Positions 18,273 through 26,821 of a stretch of DNA of 64,000 bases are shown here, piece by piece. Positions within the stretch are counted from its first letter, which is position 1. The number at the start of each line of letters is the position of its first letter. Location of the stretch: the NCBI RefSeq assembly GCF_003254645.1, contig NZ_PNFD01000003.1:124001-188000 (forward strand). Reading direction: 5' to 3'. The DNA comes from Microbacterium suaedae (lineage in GTDB: Bacteria; Actinomycetota; Actinomycetes; Actinomycetales; Microbacteriaceae). The translations under genes and the position numbers were made by a program. The notes below the pieces were generated by a model. It did no database searches and had not been told where the DNA came from. It worked only from the letters and a program-made list of their open reading frames with translations.

Positions 18273-18560
18273 ATGGACTCCACGACACCGGATGTGCAGG
18301 CCCTCGCCTGCAACGTCGCAATCCCTGAGCACCTGCGCTGGCGGGACGAGCGGCGCGGCGACGTGTTCGAGCTGCAGTCGATCACCGTGCGCCTCCTGGC
18401 CGACGGCTCGCTCGGCGCGAAGGCGTACGGGCGCCCCGTGGGCGGAGGACGCGGCGCCTATGTGTCATTCGCCGTGAAGGAGAGCCCCGAGATCGACGAG
18501 CTCATCACGTCTGCGGCCACCGAAGCCGCGCGCCGGTGGGCCGCCCACGGCGGGCGCTGA
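18273..18560 (+). CDS. Hypothetical protein (95 aa)
   Basis: I do not recognise a family. The 95-residue product is soluble and without a signal peptide, with a central stretch LQSITVRLLADGSLGAKAYGRP and a Gly-rich turn GGGRGAY. Support for coding comes from the leaderless -10 box before the ATG, strong third-position GC, and placement 4 nt before the next gene, with which it is probably co-transcribed. Confidence 0.6.
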   Translation: MDSTTPDVQALACNVAIPEHLRWRDERRGDVFELQSITVRLLADGSLGAKAYGRPVGGGRGAYVSFAVKESPEIDELITSAATEAARRWAAHGGR

Positions 18561-18564
18561 GGCC

Positions 18565-19593
18565 ATGCAGACCCTCTCGCGGGCCGACGCGCGCCGCCGG
18601 CGATGGTCGTCTCAGCTGCTCGGCGGATCCGGTCTCTCGCCGACGCAGGTTGTCGATCGCGCCGTCGCGCTGCAGGGGCAGGATCTGCCCGCCGTGCTGC
18701 GGGCCATCGCGTTGCGTTCGCGCCCGGAAACGACGATCGACGACGTCCGCGCGGCGTTCGACCGCGGCGAGCTCGTTCGCTCGTGGCCCGTGCGCGGCAC
18801 GCTGTTCGCGACGACGCCCGCGCACCTCGGCGCGCTGCGGTCGCTGACGCGCGAGCGGATCCACCGCTCCACGATCCGACGACGCGCACAGCTCGGGCTC
18901 GACGACGCGACGCTCGAACGCGCACGAGACATCGCCCTCGAGGCTCTCGCCGAACGTCCGGCCACCCGATCCGAAGTGCTCGCGCTCTGGGACGAGGCCG
19001 GACTCGAACCGTCGGGTGGACGCGGGTACCACCTGATCTTCCATCACGCGGTGGCGGGCCTCTGGCACTGGGGCGCGTTCCGCGGCGGCGAGCAGGTGCT
19101 CACGCCGTCTCCCGCGCAGGCGCCGACCGACGCGGATCCGCTGACCAACATCGTCCGCGGACTCGTCACCGCGCGCGGCCCCGTCACCGAGAATGACCTC
19201 GCCTGGTGGCTGAAGCTGCCCAAGACGCAGGTGCGGAAGGCCGCGGCGAGCGCCGGCCTCACGGGGGTCTCGGTCGACGACGAACCGGCGTGGATCGCGG
19301 GGGACCAGGCGGACCCCGGCGACACCGGCGTGACGCTGGTGCCCGCATTCGACGAGTGGATCCTGGGCTACGCCGACCGTTCTCTCGTGGCGAGTGCTGC
19401 GATGCAGGCCGCGCTCGTGCCCGGCAACAACGGAGTGTTCCGGCCCGCCATCATCGTCGACGGCATCGTTGTCGGCACGTGGCGCGGCCCCGCGAAGGGC
19501 CGCCCGGACGCCTCGTTCGAGCTCGTCGAGAGGGTTCCGGCAGCGACGCACCGACGCATCGAGCGCGCCGTCGCCGCATGGCCGCACGGCTGA
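18565..19593 (+). CDS. Winged-helix DNA-binding protein of the AlkZ/YcaQ-like family
   Basis: This 342-aa protein belongs to the HTH_42 (winged-helix tandem) family, which includes AlkZ and YcaQ DNA glycosylases acting on alkylated or crosslinked bases. The N-terminal region has VALQGQDLPAVLRAIALR with a QxQ element at the place where AlkZ proteins carry their catalytic Q-x-Q. SWPVRGTLFATTPAHL and LKLPKTQVRKAAASAGL are further family landmarks. Many members are uncharacterised, so glycosylase activity is inferred. The start is 4 nt after the preceding hypothetical gene; it ends at hairpin element A2. Confidence 0.75.
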   Translation: MQTLSRADARRRRWSSQLLGGSGLSPTQVVDRAVALQGQDLPAVLRAIALRSRPETTIDDVRAAFDRGELVRSWPVRGTLFATTPAHLGALRSLTRERIHRSTIRRRAQLGLDDATLERARDIALEALAERPATRSEVLALWDEAGLEPSGGRGYHLIFHHAVAGLWHWGAFRGGEQVLTPSPAQAPTDADPLTNIVRGLVTARGPVTENDLAWWLKLPKTQVRKAAASAGLTGVSVDDEPAWIAGDQADPGDTGVTLVPAFDEWILGYADRSLVASAAMQAALVPGNNGVFRPAIIVDGIVVGTWRGPAKGRPDASFELVERVPAATHRRIERAVAAWPHG

Positions 19594-19610
19594 GGCCCAC
19601 GGTTCCCCTC

Positions 19611-19694
19611 TGCACAACGACGCCAATTCTGCGCCCGGCCACCCGACACACCGGGTCCGGCCGGCGGCACACCGAGAATTGGCGTCGTTGTGCA
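19611..19694. repeat. Family A hairpin element, copy 2 (84 bp)
   Basis: The arms 19611-19630 and 19675-19694 are identical to those of copy 1, again with a 44-nt interior. The interiors share only short pieces such as CCACCC and GACAC. It lies 17 nt after the winged-helix gene stop and 90 nt before glgP, in tandem orientation. Confidence 0.95.
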
Positions 19695-19771
19695 GAAGCG
19701 CGGGTGGAGGGGGATGCGACGCTCGCGTGAACCTCACGTGACATCCCTCGCGCGTCGGGGCCGCGGCCGTC

Positions 19772-19777
19772 TATCGT
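19772..19777 (+). promoter_or_regulatory. -10 box of glgP (leaderless)
   Basis: TATCGT is 7 nt before the glgP ATG at 19785; no ribosome binding site lies between them. Confidence 0.5.
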
Positions 19778-19784
19778 CAGGCTC

Positions 19785-22355
19785 ATGCGCGCGATCCGAC
19801 GTTTCACCGTCCGCCCCGTCCTCCCCGAGCCCCTCGCCGCGCTCGGCACCCTGGCCGCAAATCTGCGCTGGTCGTGGGATTCGCAGACGCAGGATATCTT
19901 CGCCGAGGTCTCGCCCGAGGTATGGGCCGCGCGACGGGATCCCGTGCGGGTCCTCAGCGACGTGCCCCGCGCCCGCTGGGACGAGCTCGCGCGCGACGAC
20001 GCCTTCCTGGGTCGCCTCGCGTCGGCTTCGGCGGCCCTCGATGCCTACCGCACGCAAGACCGCTGGTATCAGCGGAACGTCCCCGACGGTCCGGCCTCGA
20101 TCGCATACTTCTCCCCCGAGTTCGGCATCGCCGCCGCCCTCCCGCAGTACTCGGGTGGCCTGGGGATCCTCGCGGGCGACCACCTGAAGGCGGCGAGCGA
20201 TCTCGGCGTCCCTGTCGTCGGCGTCGGGCTGTTCTACGCGCACGGATACTTCAAGCAGTCGCTCTCGCGCGACGGCTGGCAGGTCGAGTCGTATCCGGTG
20301 CTGGATCCGGACGAGCTGCCCGTCACGGCCCTGCGCGAGGCCGACGGCACGCCCGCGACGATCTCGATCGACATGCCGGGCGGCCCGGCCCTGATGGCAC
20401 GGATCTGGGTCGCCCAGGTGGGGCGGGTGCCGCTGCTCATGCTCGACACCGACGTCGAAGAGAACTCCGACCACTACGTCGAGATCACCGACCGCCTCTA
20501 TGGCGGCGGCAGTGAGCACCGCCTGCGCCAGGAGATCCTGCTCGGCGTCGGCGGCGTCCGCGCGCTGCGCGCGTACAGCCGGATCACCGGCTCCCCCGCC
20601 CCTGAGGTCTATCACACGAACGAGGGGCACGCGGGTTTCCAGGGCCTCGAGCGGATCCGCGAGCTGACGACGGCGGATCCGGGCGTCGAGTTCGAGGCGG
20701 CGCTCGCGCTGAATCGCGCGTCGACCGTCTTCACGACGCATACCCCCGTGCCTGCGGGCATCGACCGCTTCCCGCAGGAGCTCATCGCGCAGTACTTCGC
20801 TTCCGAGGGCGGCGTGACACCCGGCGTCCCGACCGCCCGCGTGCTGCAGCTCGGCGCCGAGGACTACGAGGGCGGGGATCCCGGCGTCTTCAACATGGCC
20901 GTCCTCGGATTCCGTCTCGGACAGCGCGCGAACGGCGTGAGCAAGCTGCACGGGCACGTGAGCCGCGACATGTTCCGCGGCCTCTGGCCTCTGTTCGATG
21001 AGGCCGAGGTGCCGATCACGTCGATCACGAACGGGGTGCACGCGCCCACTTGGGTCGCCCGCGAGATCCGCGAGCTCGTGACGGCCCTCGGAGCGGATGC
21101 CGACGGGGATCCGTCCGAGTTCGCTCGCGCCCTCGATGGCGCGAGCTTCGCGAGGATGTGGGAGATCAAGCGGATCCTCCGCGAGCGGCTCGTGGTCGAC
21201 GCGCGCTCGCGCCTGCGGCGCGCCTGGCAGAAGCGCGGCGCGGCCGAGGCCGAGCTCGGCTGGATCGACGACGCGCTCGACCCCGATGTGCTCACGATCG
21301 GCTTCGCGCGCCGCGTGCCCTCGTACAAGCGCCTCACGCTCATGCTGCGCGACCGCGCACGGCTGAAGGCGCTGCTCACGGATCCGGAGCGCCCGATCCA
21401 GCTCATCATCGCGGGCAAGTCGCATCCGAACGACGACGGCGGCAAGAAGCTGATCCAGGAGATGGTGCGCTTCGCGGACGACCCCGAGGTGCGCCACCGC
21501 ATCGTGTTCCTGCCGAACTACGACATCGCGATGGCGCAGCCGCTGTATCCGGGCTGCGATGTGTGGCTGAACAACCCGCTGCGCCCCTACGAGGCGTGCG
21601 GCACCAGCGGCATGAAGGCGGCGCTCAACGGCGGCCTCAACCTCTCGATCCTCGACGGCTGGTGGGACGAATGGTTCGACGGCGAGAACGGCTGGGCGAT
21701 CCCGTCGGCCGACGGCCTGCCGGATCCGTCGCAGCGGGACGATCTCGAGGCGTCGGCGCTGTATGAGATCCTCGAGCGCGAGGTCGTGCCGCGGTTCTAC
21801 GATCGCGACGCCGACGGCCTGCCGGCGCGCTGGCTCGAGATGGCGCGGCACACGATCGAGTCGCTCGGCCCGAAGGTGCTCGCGACGCGCATGGTGCGCG
21901 ACTACGTGACCGAACTGTACCTGCCCGCGACGCGGAGCGTGCGCGCTCTGGGATCGGAGGATGACGGGGCGGACGCGTTCGCCGCCTGGCGGCGACGCGT
22001 CGAAGACGGGTGGGGATCCGTCCGCGTCGAGCACGTCGAGGTCGACGGCGTCGGCGATGTCGCGGAGGTCGGCGCGCTGCTCGACGTGCGCGCGTTCGTC
22101 GCTCTCGGGGACATCTCCCCCGACGATGTCGCGGTGCAGCTCGCCTGCGGGAGGCCGAACGCCGACGACGAACTCACCGACGTCCGGTTCGAGACGCTCA
22201 CCCTCGCCGACGCCTTCGAGGGCGGTCGGTACGGCTTCGCCGGATCCCACGCGCTCGACCGTTCCGGTCCGTTCGGCTGCACCGTGCGCGTCGTGCCCGC
22301 CAACTCCCATCTCGCCGGGCCGGCGGAGACGGGTCTCGTCGCGTTCGCGGAGTAG
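19785..22355 (+). CDS. glgP: Alpha-glucan (glycogen/maltodextrin) phosphorylase
   Basis: GlgP (856 aa) releases glucose-1-phosphate from alpha-1,4-glucan ends using phosphate and pyridoxal phosphate. It is of the short, actinobacterial alpha-glucan phosphorylase type. The N-terminal DUF3417 region contains TLAANLRWSWDSQTQDIF; then come YFSPEFGIAAALPQYSGGLG and THTPVPAGIDRF; the catalytic end has EACGTSGMKAALNGGLN and LSILDGWWDEW. In the GlgE pathway phosphorylases can also make or recycle maltose-1-phosphate-derived ends. It faces glgX tail to tail across a hairpin, so the two degradative enzymes have separate transcripts. Confidence 0.95.
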   Translation: MRAIRRFTVRPVLPEPLAALGTLAANLRWSWDSQTQDIFAEVSPEVWAARRDPVRVLSDVPRARWDELARDDAFLGRLASASAALDAYRTQDRWYQRNVPDGPASIAYFSPEFGIAAALPQYSGGLGILAGDHLKAASDLGVPVVGVGLFYAHGYFKQSLSRDGWQVESYPVLDPDELPVTALREADGTPATISIDMPGGPALMARIWVAQVGRVPLLMLDTDVEENSDHYVEITDRLYGGGSEHRLRQEILLGVGGVRALRAYSRITGSPAPEVYHTNEGHAGFQGLERIRELTTADPGVEFEAALALNRASTVFTTHTPVPAGIDRFPQELIAQYFASEGGVTPGVPTARVLQLGAEDYEGGDPGVFNMAVLGFRLGQRANGVSKLHGHVSRDMFRGLWPLFDEAEVPITSITNGVHAPTWVAREIRELVTALGADADGDPSEFARALDGASFARMWEIKRILRERLVVDARSRLRRAWQKRGAAEAELGWIDDALDPDVLTIGFARRVPSYKRLTLMLRDRARLKALLTDPERPIQLIIAGKSHPNDDGGKKLIQEMVRFADDPEVRHRIVFLPNYDIAMAQPLYPGCDVWLNNPLRPYEACGTSGMKAALNGGLNLSILDGWWDEWFDGENGWAIPSADGLPDPSQRDDLEASALYEILEREVVPRFYDRDADGLPARWLEMARHTIESLGPKVLATRMVRDYVTELYLPATRSVRALGSEDDGADAFAAWRRRVEDGWGSVRVEHVEVDGVGDVAEVGALLDVRAFVALGDISPDDVAVQLACGRPNADDELTDVRFETLTLADAFEGGRYGFAGSHALDRSGPFGCTVRVVPANSHLAGPAETGLVAFAE

Positions 22356-22363
22356 CGCCCAAA

Positions 22364-22422
22364 TCCGCAAGTCTTCGCCGAGTCCGCAGCAAACAGCTGC
22401 GGACTCGGCGAAGACTTGTGGA
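22364..22422. terminator. Strong bidirectional hairpin between glgP and glgX
   Basis: The perfect 23-nt arms 22368-22390 and 22396-22418 (CAAGTCTTCGCC... and complement) have a 5-nt loop AAACA. The stem extends four more pairs outward with one G-U. It separates convergent genes, has no U-tract, and does not share the sequence of hairpin families A or B. Confidence 0.85.
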
Positions 22423-22451
22423 CATGTGGGGGCGCCCCTGGCGCGCGGGGC

Positions 22452-24602
22452 TCAGTCCACCGAGCGCACCACGACGACGCTGCGGGCGGCGACCACGTCC
22501 TGTTCGCCGACGGTGAGGTGCTGGCCGACCGCGAACGCCGGATCCGTCGACAGCACCACCTCCCCCGCCGAGTGGAAGCGGTTCGCGGGGCTCGCGACCG
22601 TCACGTCGTGATCGGCCGCGTTGAACCAGGTGAGGAAGGCGCGGTCGACGATCTGCTCTCCATGCGGCCCCGGATCGCGCAGCGGCTTGCCCGACACCAG
22701 CATGCCGAGCGTGCGCAGGGATCCGTCTCCCCAGTCTTCGTCCCGCATGATCCGGCCGTCCGGGTGCAGCCACAGCAGATCGGCCTGTCCTCCTGCGACC
22801 GCGGGAGCCCCCTCGAACCATTGACGCTGCCGCAGGGCCGGATGGTCGCGCCGCAGCTGGAGGGCACGCCGCGTCTGCTCGTACACGTCGAGCCAGGCGT
22901 CGTCGCCCGACCAGTCGATCCAGCTGATCTCGTTGTCCTGGCAGTACGGATTGTTGTTCCCGCCCTGGGTGCGGCCGCGTTCGTCGCCCGCGGTGATCAT
23001 GGGCACGCCCTTGGACAGGGCGAGGGTCGCCATGATGTTGGCGGCCTGGCGGCGCCGCACGGCGACGATGCCGGCGTCGTCGGTCTCGCCCTCGGCGCCG
23101 TAGTTCGCCGAGCGGTTGTTGTCCGTGCCGTCGCGATTGTCTTCGCCGTTGGCCGCGTTGTGCTTGTGCTCGTAGCTCACGAGATCACGCACCGTGAAGC
23201 CATCGTGGGCCGTGACGAAGTTGACGCCCGCGAACGCCCAGCGCCCGTCGTCGCGATACAGATCCGAGGATCCCGCGAGGCGCGTCGCGACCGTCGCGAT
23301 GTCGCCGGCGCCGCGCCAGAAGTCGCGGACCGTGTCTCGGTACTGATCGTTCCACTCCACCCACGGCGCGGGCATCTGCCCGACGAGGTAGCCGTCCATC
23401 GAGACATCCCACGGCTCGGCGATGAGCTTCACGTGCCGCAGGATCGGATCCTGATCGACCGCCGTGAGGAAGGCGCAGGCCATGTCGACGTCGTAGCCCG
23501 TGCGGGTCAGGGCGCTCGTCAGGTCGAAGCGGAAGCCGTCGACGTGCATCTCGGTGACCCAGTACCGGAGCGAGTCCATGATGAGCCGCAGGGTCATCGG
23601 CTCGGAGGTGTCGACCGTGTTGCCGCACCCCGTGACGTCCCAGTAGACGTCGTCGAAGCTCGCATCGCCGTGCGGGATGACGCGCTTGTACCAGCCGCGA
23701 TCGTCGAGGCCACGGAAGGAGACGACCGGGCCCGCCGCGCCGGCCTCGGCCGTGTGGTTGTAGACGACGTCGAGGATCACCTCGAGGCCCGCGTCGTGGA
23801 AGGCGCGCACCATGTCTTTGAACTCGGCGACCTGCCCGCCGCGGTCGCCGCGCGAGGAGTAGGCGTTGTGGGGCGAGAAGAATCCGGCCGTGTTGTAGCC
23901 CCAGTAGTTCGTCAGGCCACGCTCGGTGAGGTCGGGTTCGCTGAAGAACTGCTGCGTCGGGAGCAGCTCGACGGCCGTCACGCCGAGGTCTTTCAAGTAG
24001 TCGATCACGTGGGGGTGCGCCAGACCCGAGTAGGTGCCGCGCAGCTCCTCGGGCACCCGGTCGTGCAGTTTCGTGAAGCCCTTCACGTGCAGCTCGTAGA
24101 TGACCGTGTCGCGCCACCGGGTCTTGGGCTGCGCATCGTCGTACCAGTCGTACGACGGATCCACGACGACGCTGCGTGCCATGACCGGGGCCGAGTCGTC
24201 GTCGTTGCGCGCCGCGTGATCGTCCCACTGATGCGCGTAGAGCGCCTGCGTCGGCGTGACATCGCCGGCCGTCGCGGCGGCGTAGGGATCGAGAAGCAGC
24301 TTGTGCGGATTGAATCGATAGCCGTTCGCGGGATCCCACGGCCCGTCGGCGCGGAACCCGTAGAGCTGCCCCGGCTCGATGCCCGGCATCGCGCCGTGCC
24401 AGACGCCGACGTGACGCTCTGTGAGCGGCACCCGTCGTTCGGATCCATCGTCTTCGAAGAGGCACAGCCACATCGCCGTCGCATCGGGGGCGTAGACGGC
24501 GAAGTTGGTCGACACGGGCGACCAGGTCGCGCCGAGCGGCCAACTGCGCCCCGGCCAGATCGGCGCGCGTTCCCCGAGGGCACTCCACGTGTGCGGGCTC
24601 AT
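22452..24602 (-). CDS. glgX: Glycogen debranching enzyme GlgX
   Basis: GlgX (716 aa) is a GH13_11 isoamylase-type enzyme that removes alpha-1,6 branches left after phosphorylase action. It has an N-terminal CBM48 (SWPLGATWSPVSTNFAVYAPDA), TAVELLPTQQFF, DVVYNHTAEA, DGFRFDLTSALTRTGYDVDMA (nucleophile Asp), KLIAEPWDV (acid Glu) and FVTAHDGFTVRDLVSYEHKHN. The ATG at 24600-24602 gives the usual length and N-terminus. It is divergent from jetA with 100 bp between starts. Confidence 0.96.
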   Translation of the reverse strand: MSPHTWSALGERAPIWPGRSWPLGATWSPVSTNFAVYAPDATAMWLCLFEDDGSERRVPLTERHVGVWHGAMPGIEPGQLYGFRADGPWDPANGYRFNPHKLLLDPYAAATAGDVTPTQALYAHQWDDHAARNDDDSAPVMARSVVVDPSYDWYDDAQPKTRWRDTVIYELHVKGFTKLHDRVPEELRGTYSGLAHPHVIDYLKDLGVTAVELLPTQQFFSEPDLTERGLTNYWGYNTAGFFSPHNAYSSRGDRGGQVAEFKDMVRAFHDAGLEVILDVVYNHTAEAGAAGPVVSFRGLDDRGWYKRVIPHGDASFDDVYWDVTGCGNTVDTSEPMTLRLIMDSLRYWVTEMHVDGFRFDLTSALTRTGYDVDMACAFLTAVDQDPILRHVKLIAEPWDVSMDGYLVGQMPAPWVEWNDQYRDTVRDFWRGAGDIATVATRLAGSSDLYRDDGRWAFAGVNFVTAHDGFTVRDLVSYEHKHNAANGEDNRDGTDNNRSANYGAEGETDDAGIVAVRRRQAANIMATLALSKGVPMITAGDERGRTQGGNNNPYCQDNEISWIDWSGDDAWLDVYEQTRRALQLRRDHPALRQRQWFEGAPAVAGGQADLLWLHPDGRIMRDEDWGDGSLRTLGMLVSGKPLRDPGPHGEQIVDRAFLTWFNAADHDVTVASPANRFHSAGEVVLSTDPAFAVGQHLTVGEQDVVAARSVVVVRSVD

Positions 24603-24689
24603 GCGCTCATCATGCCCCGAGCAGGCGGAGAAGCCGAATCCCGGGGCTCGCGCGGGCGCTCTGCCAACCTCGCCGTCAGGGGCTGTCGG

Positions 24690-24695
24690 TAATCT
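24690..24695 (+). promoter_or_regulatory. -10 box of jetABC (leaderless)
   Basis: TAATCT lies 7 nt before the jetA ATG at 24703 with no Shine-Dalgarno between. No convincing -35 box is seen. Confidence 0.5.
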
Positions 24696-24702
24696 CGCCT
24701 GT

Positions 24703-26163
24703 ATGACTTCTCCGCGAGCCGAGGCGGCCTATTCGCGCGCGCTCGCCGCGTTCAAGACGCCGACGCTCGATCTGCTCCACGGTCGCTTCGCGCCGTTCGT
24801 CGTCGCGGCCCTGTCGAGCATCTTCACGGCCGATCGCCCCGCCGTCGCCGTCAGTGACGCACACGTCGAGGTCGACGAGCTGCTCGACGCGCTTCGCGCC
24901 GCCGGATACGACGCGGACGAGCGCGGCCTTCCCGCTGGCCAGGCCCGCGAGATCTGCCGCTACTGGGTGCGTGTCGGGTGGCTCGTGCCGCAGATCGAAG
25001 ACGACACCGAGGTCTACCGTCTCTCGGCTCACGCCATCGGCGCCCTCGAGATCACGGGCCGGACAGGAGGCCGCGGTCGCGTCTCGAACTCCCGCGTGCG
25101 CACCCTGCTCGACGCCGTCGATCGCCTCGCGGGCGACGCCGAGAACGACCCCGAGCGGCGCCTCGAGCGGCTGCGCGGTGAACGCGAGCTGCTCGATGCC
25201 GAGATCGATCGCCTCGAGGGTGGGCACGCCGATCCCATCGACGACGACGAGCTGCTCGAAGAGGCCGAGAACGTCCTGCACCTCGCGCGCGAGCTGCCCG
25301 CCGACTTCACCCGCGTCGCTGAGTCGATCAAGGCTATGCAGCGCGACGTCGTCGCCGATCTGCGCCGTGACGTGCGCCCCACGGGCGAGGTGCTGCGCGA
25401 GTACCTCGAGCGCGGACAGCACGTCATGCAGTCCACGCCCGAAGGCCGCGCCTTCGCCGGCGCCCTGCGCCTGATCGGCGATCCCGCACGCATCGACTCG
25501 CTCACGAACGAGCTCAAGAGCGTGCTCGCCCAGCCGTTCGCGAGATTGATGGATCCGGCGCAGCGCGCCGAACTCGACGCCATCAGCCGCCGTGTCGAAC
25601 TCGGCGTGCAGGAGGTCCTCACGGCGCAGCGTCGAGCCTCGCACGTCATCACCCAGCAGGTGCGCACGCACGATCCTGCGCGCGATCGTCAGGTCGACGA
25701 TCTGCTGCGCGACGTCATGTCGGGGCTGCACGCGTGGGCCAGCACATCGGCCGACGCCCGCGTCGACCCCCTGCGCAGCTTGCCCGTCGCCGATGTCGCG
25801 CACCTGCGCCAGACGCTCGGCGACATCCGCCCGCCCGGAACGCCCGCGCCGCTGGCCGCGGCCCACGACGTCGAGTTCCTCGACGTCGACACCCGCGCCT
25901 GGGGCGGCCCCCACTACGCCGAGCTCGAGGAATACGTCTCGACGCTCGGCTCCGAGTACGATCTCGCAGCGGCCTTCGCGGGCGCCGACGACAGCACCCG
26001 CCGCCCCGTCGACCTGGTCGGGCTGCTCGAGATCGCGCACCGCGGCGACATCGTCGAGTCGGGCGATGTGTCGATCGTCGAAGCACTGCGCCCCGACGGC
26101 AGCACGAGGAAGTTCGCATTCGAGTCCGTCACCGCGCGAACACCGGAGGAGAACGATGACTGA
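24703..26163 (+). CDS. jetA: Wadjet/MksBEF subunit JetA (MksF, DUF3375 kleisin-like)
   Basis: JetA (486 aa) is the kleisin-type subunit that closes the JetC SMC ring. The N-terminus ([25 protein letters not shown]) and a winged-helix-like region ([26 protein letters not shown]) match DUF3375. A helical, partly coiled middle runs over ~150-330. The frame extends upstream, but the ATG at 24703 is chosen from the -10 box and family length. The stop overlaps jetB by 8 nt (26156-26163). In defence systems JetABC senses and extrudes small circular DNA for cleavage by JetD; here jetD is absent. MksBEF complexes can also organise chromosomes. Confidence 0.9.
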   Translation: MTSPRAEAAYSRALAAFKTPTLDLLHGRFAPFVVAALSSIFTADRPAVAVSDAHVEVDELLDALRAAGYDADERGLPAGQAREICRYWVRVGWLVPQIEDDTEVYRLSAHAIGALEITGRTGGRGRVSNSRVRTLLDAVDRLAGDAENDPERRLERLRGERELLDAEIDRLEGGHADPIDDDELLEEAENVLHLARELPADFTRVAESIKAMQRDVVADLRRDVRPTGEVLREYLERGQHVMQSTPEGRAFAGALRLIGDPARIDSLTNELKSVLAQPFARLMDPAQRAELDAISRRVELGVQEVLTAQRRASHVITQQVRTHDPARDRQVDDLLRDVMSGLHAWASTSADARVDPLRSLPVADVAHLRQTLGDIRPPGTPAPLAAAHDVEFLDVDTRAWGGPHYAELEEYVSTLGSEYDLAAAFAGADDSTRRPVDLVGLLEIAHRGDIVESGDVSIVEALRPDGSTRKFAFESVTARTPEENDD

Positions 26164-26821
26164 CGCCGAGACCGCGTTCATCGCGCCTGTCGCGATGGAG
26201 GAGGCCCCCGAAGAGCTCTTCCCGGGCGACCGCGGGGTGCTCGACAGCGAGGTGCGCCGTGTGCTCGTGCACCTGCTGCGCCGGCGCTTCCTCTCGGCCG
26301 AGCGCAATCGCGCCGAATGGGCGGCCCTTCTCGACAATCAGGCTCTCGTCGAGTCGCGCCTGGGCGATCTGTTCGTGCGCCTTGTCATCGACCACGACCG
26401 GGGCTTCGCCTACAAGCAGCAGGTGCGCAGCGACGAGCTCGACGTCCCCATCCTGCTGCGCGACAACGCCTACACCCGGGCCGAGACGCTGGTGCTCGTC
26501 CACGTGCGCGCGGTCTTCCAGCGCGAGCAGGCAGCGGGCGAGGCACAGGCGCGCATCGACATCGAGGACATCGAGCAGACGGTGCTCAGCTACTTCGCCG
26601 ATGCCGAGCGCGACACCGCGAAGCGCCAGAAGGCGGTGCGTGCCGCCGTGGCGCGCCTCGACCGCGACGGCATCCTCGACGAAGAGACCGAGGGCCGATA
26701 CCGCATCAGCCCGCTCGTCGAAGTCGTGATGAGCGCCGAGAAGCTCCACGAGCTGCGCGCCTGGCTGCGCACCCAGACCGTTGCGGGCGAAGAGCCCGCC
26801 GAGGAGGCCGACGAACTGTGA
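26156..26821 (+). CDS. jetB: Wadjet/MksBEF subunit JetB (MksE, DUF4194)
   Basis: JetB (221 aa) is the KITE-type winged-helix subunit that binds the kleisin Jet[19 protein letters not shown], a conserved core around [13 protein letters not shown], and LPI-like [23 protein letters not shown] match DUF4194. The C-terminal [19 protein letters not shown] fits the second winged helix. The ATG at 26156 has GGAGGAG upstream inside jetA, and the stop overlaps the jetC GTG as GTGA, so all three subunits are translationally coupled, as expected for a fixed-stoichiometry complex. Confidence 0.9.
   Translation: MTDAETAFIAPVAMEEAPEELFPGDRGVLDSEVRRVLVHLLRRRFLSAERNRAEWAALLDNQALVESRLGDLFVRLVIDHDRGFAYKQQVRSDELDVPILLRDNAYTRAETLVLVHVRAVFQREQAAGEAQARIDIEDIEQTVLSYFADAERDTAKRQKAVRAAVARLDRDGILDEETEGRYRISPLVEVVMSAEKLHELRAWLRTQTVAGEEPAEEADEL

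Noticed and set aside
18565..19593. The winged-helix protein as a displaced JetD partner of jetABC
   Set aside because: It has AlkZ/HTH_42 landmarks and lacks the DUF3322 and Toprim-like DUF2220 regions of JetD.
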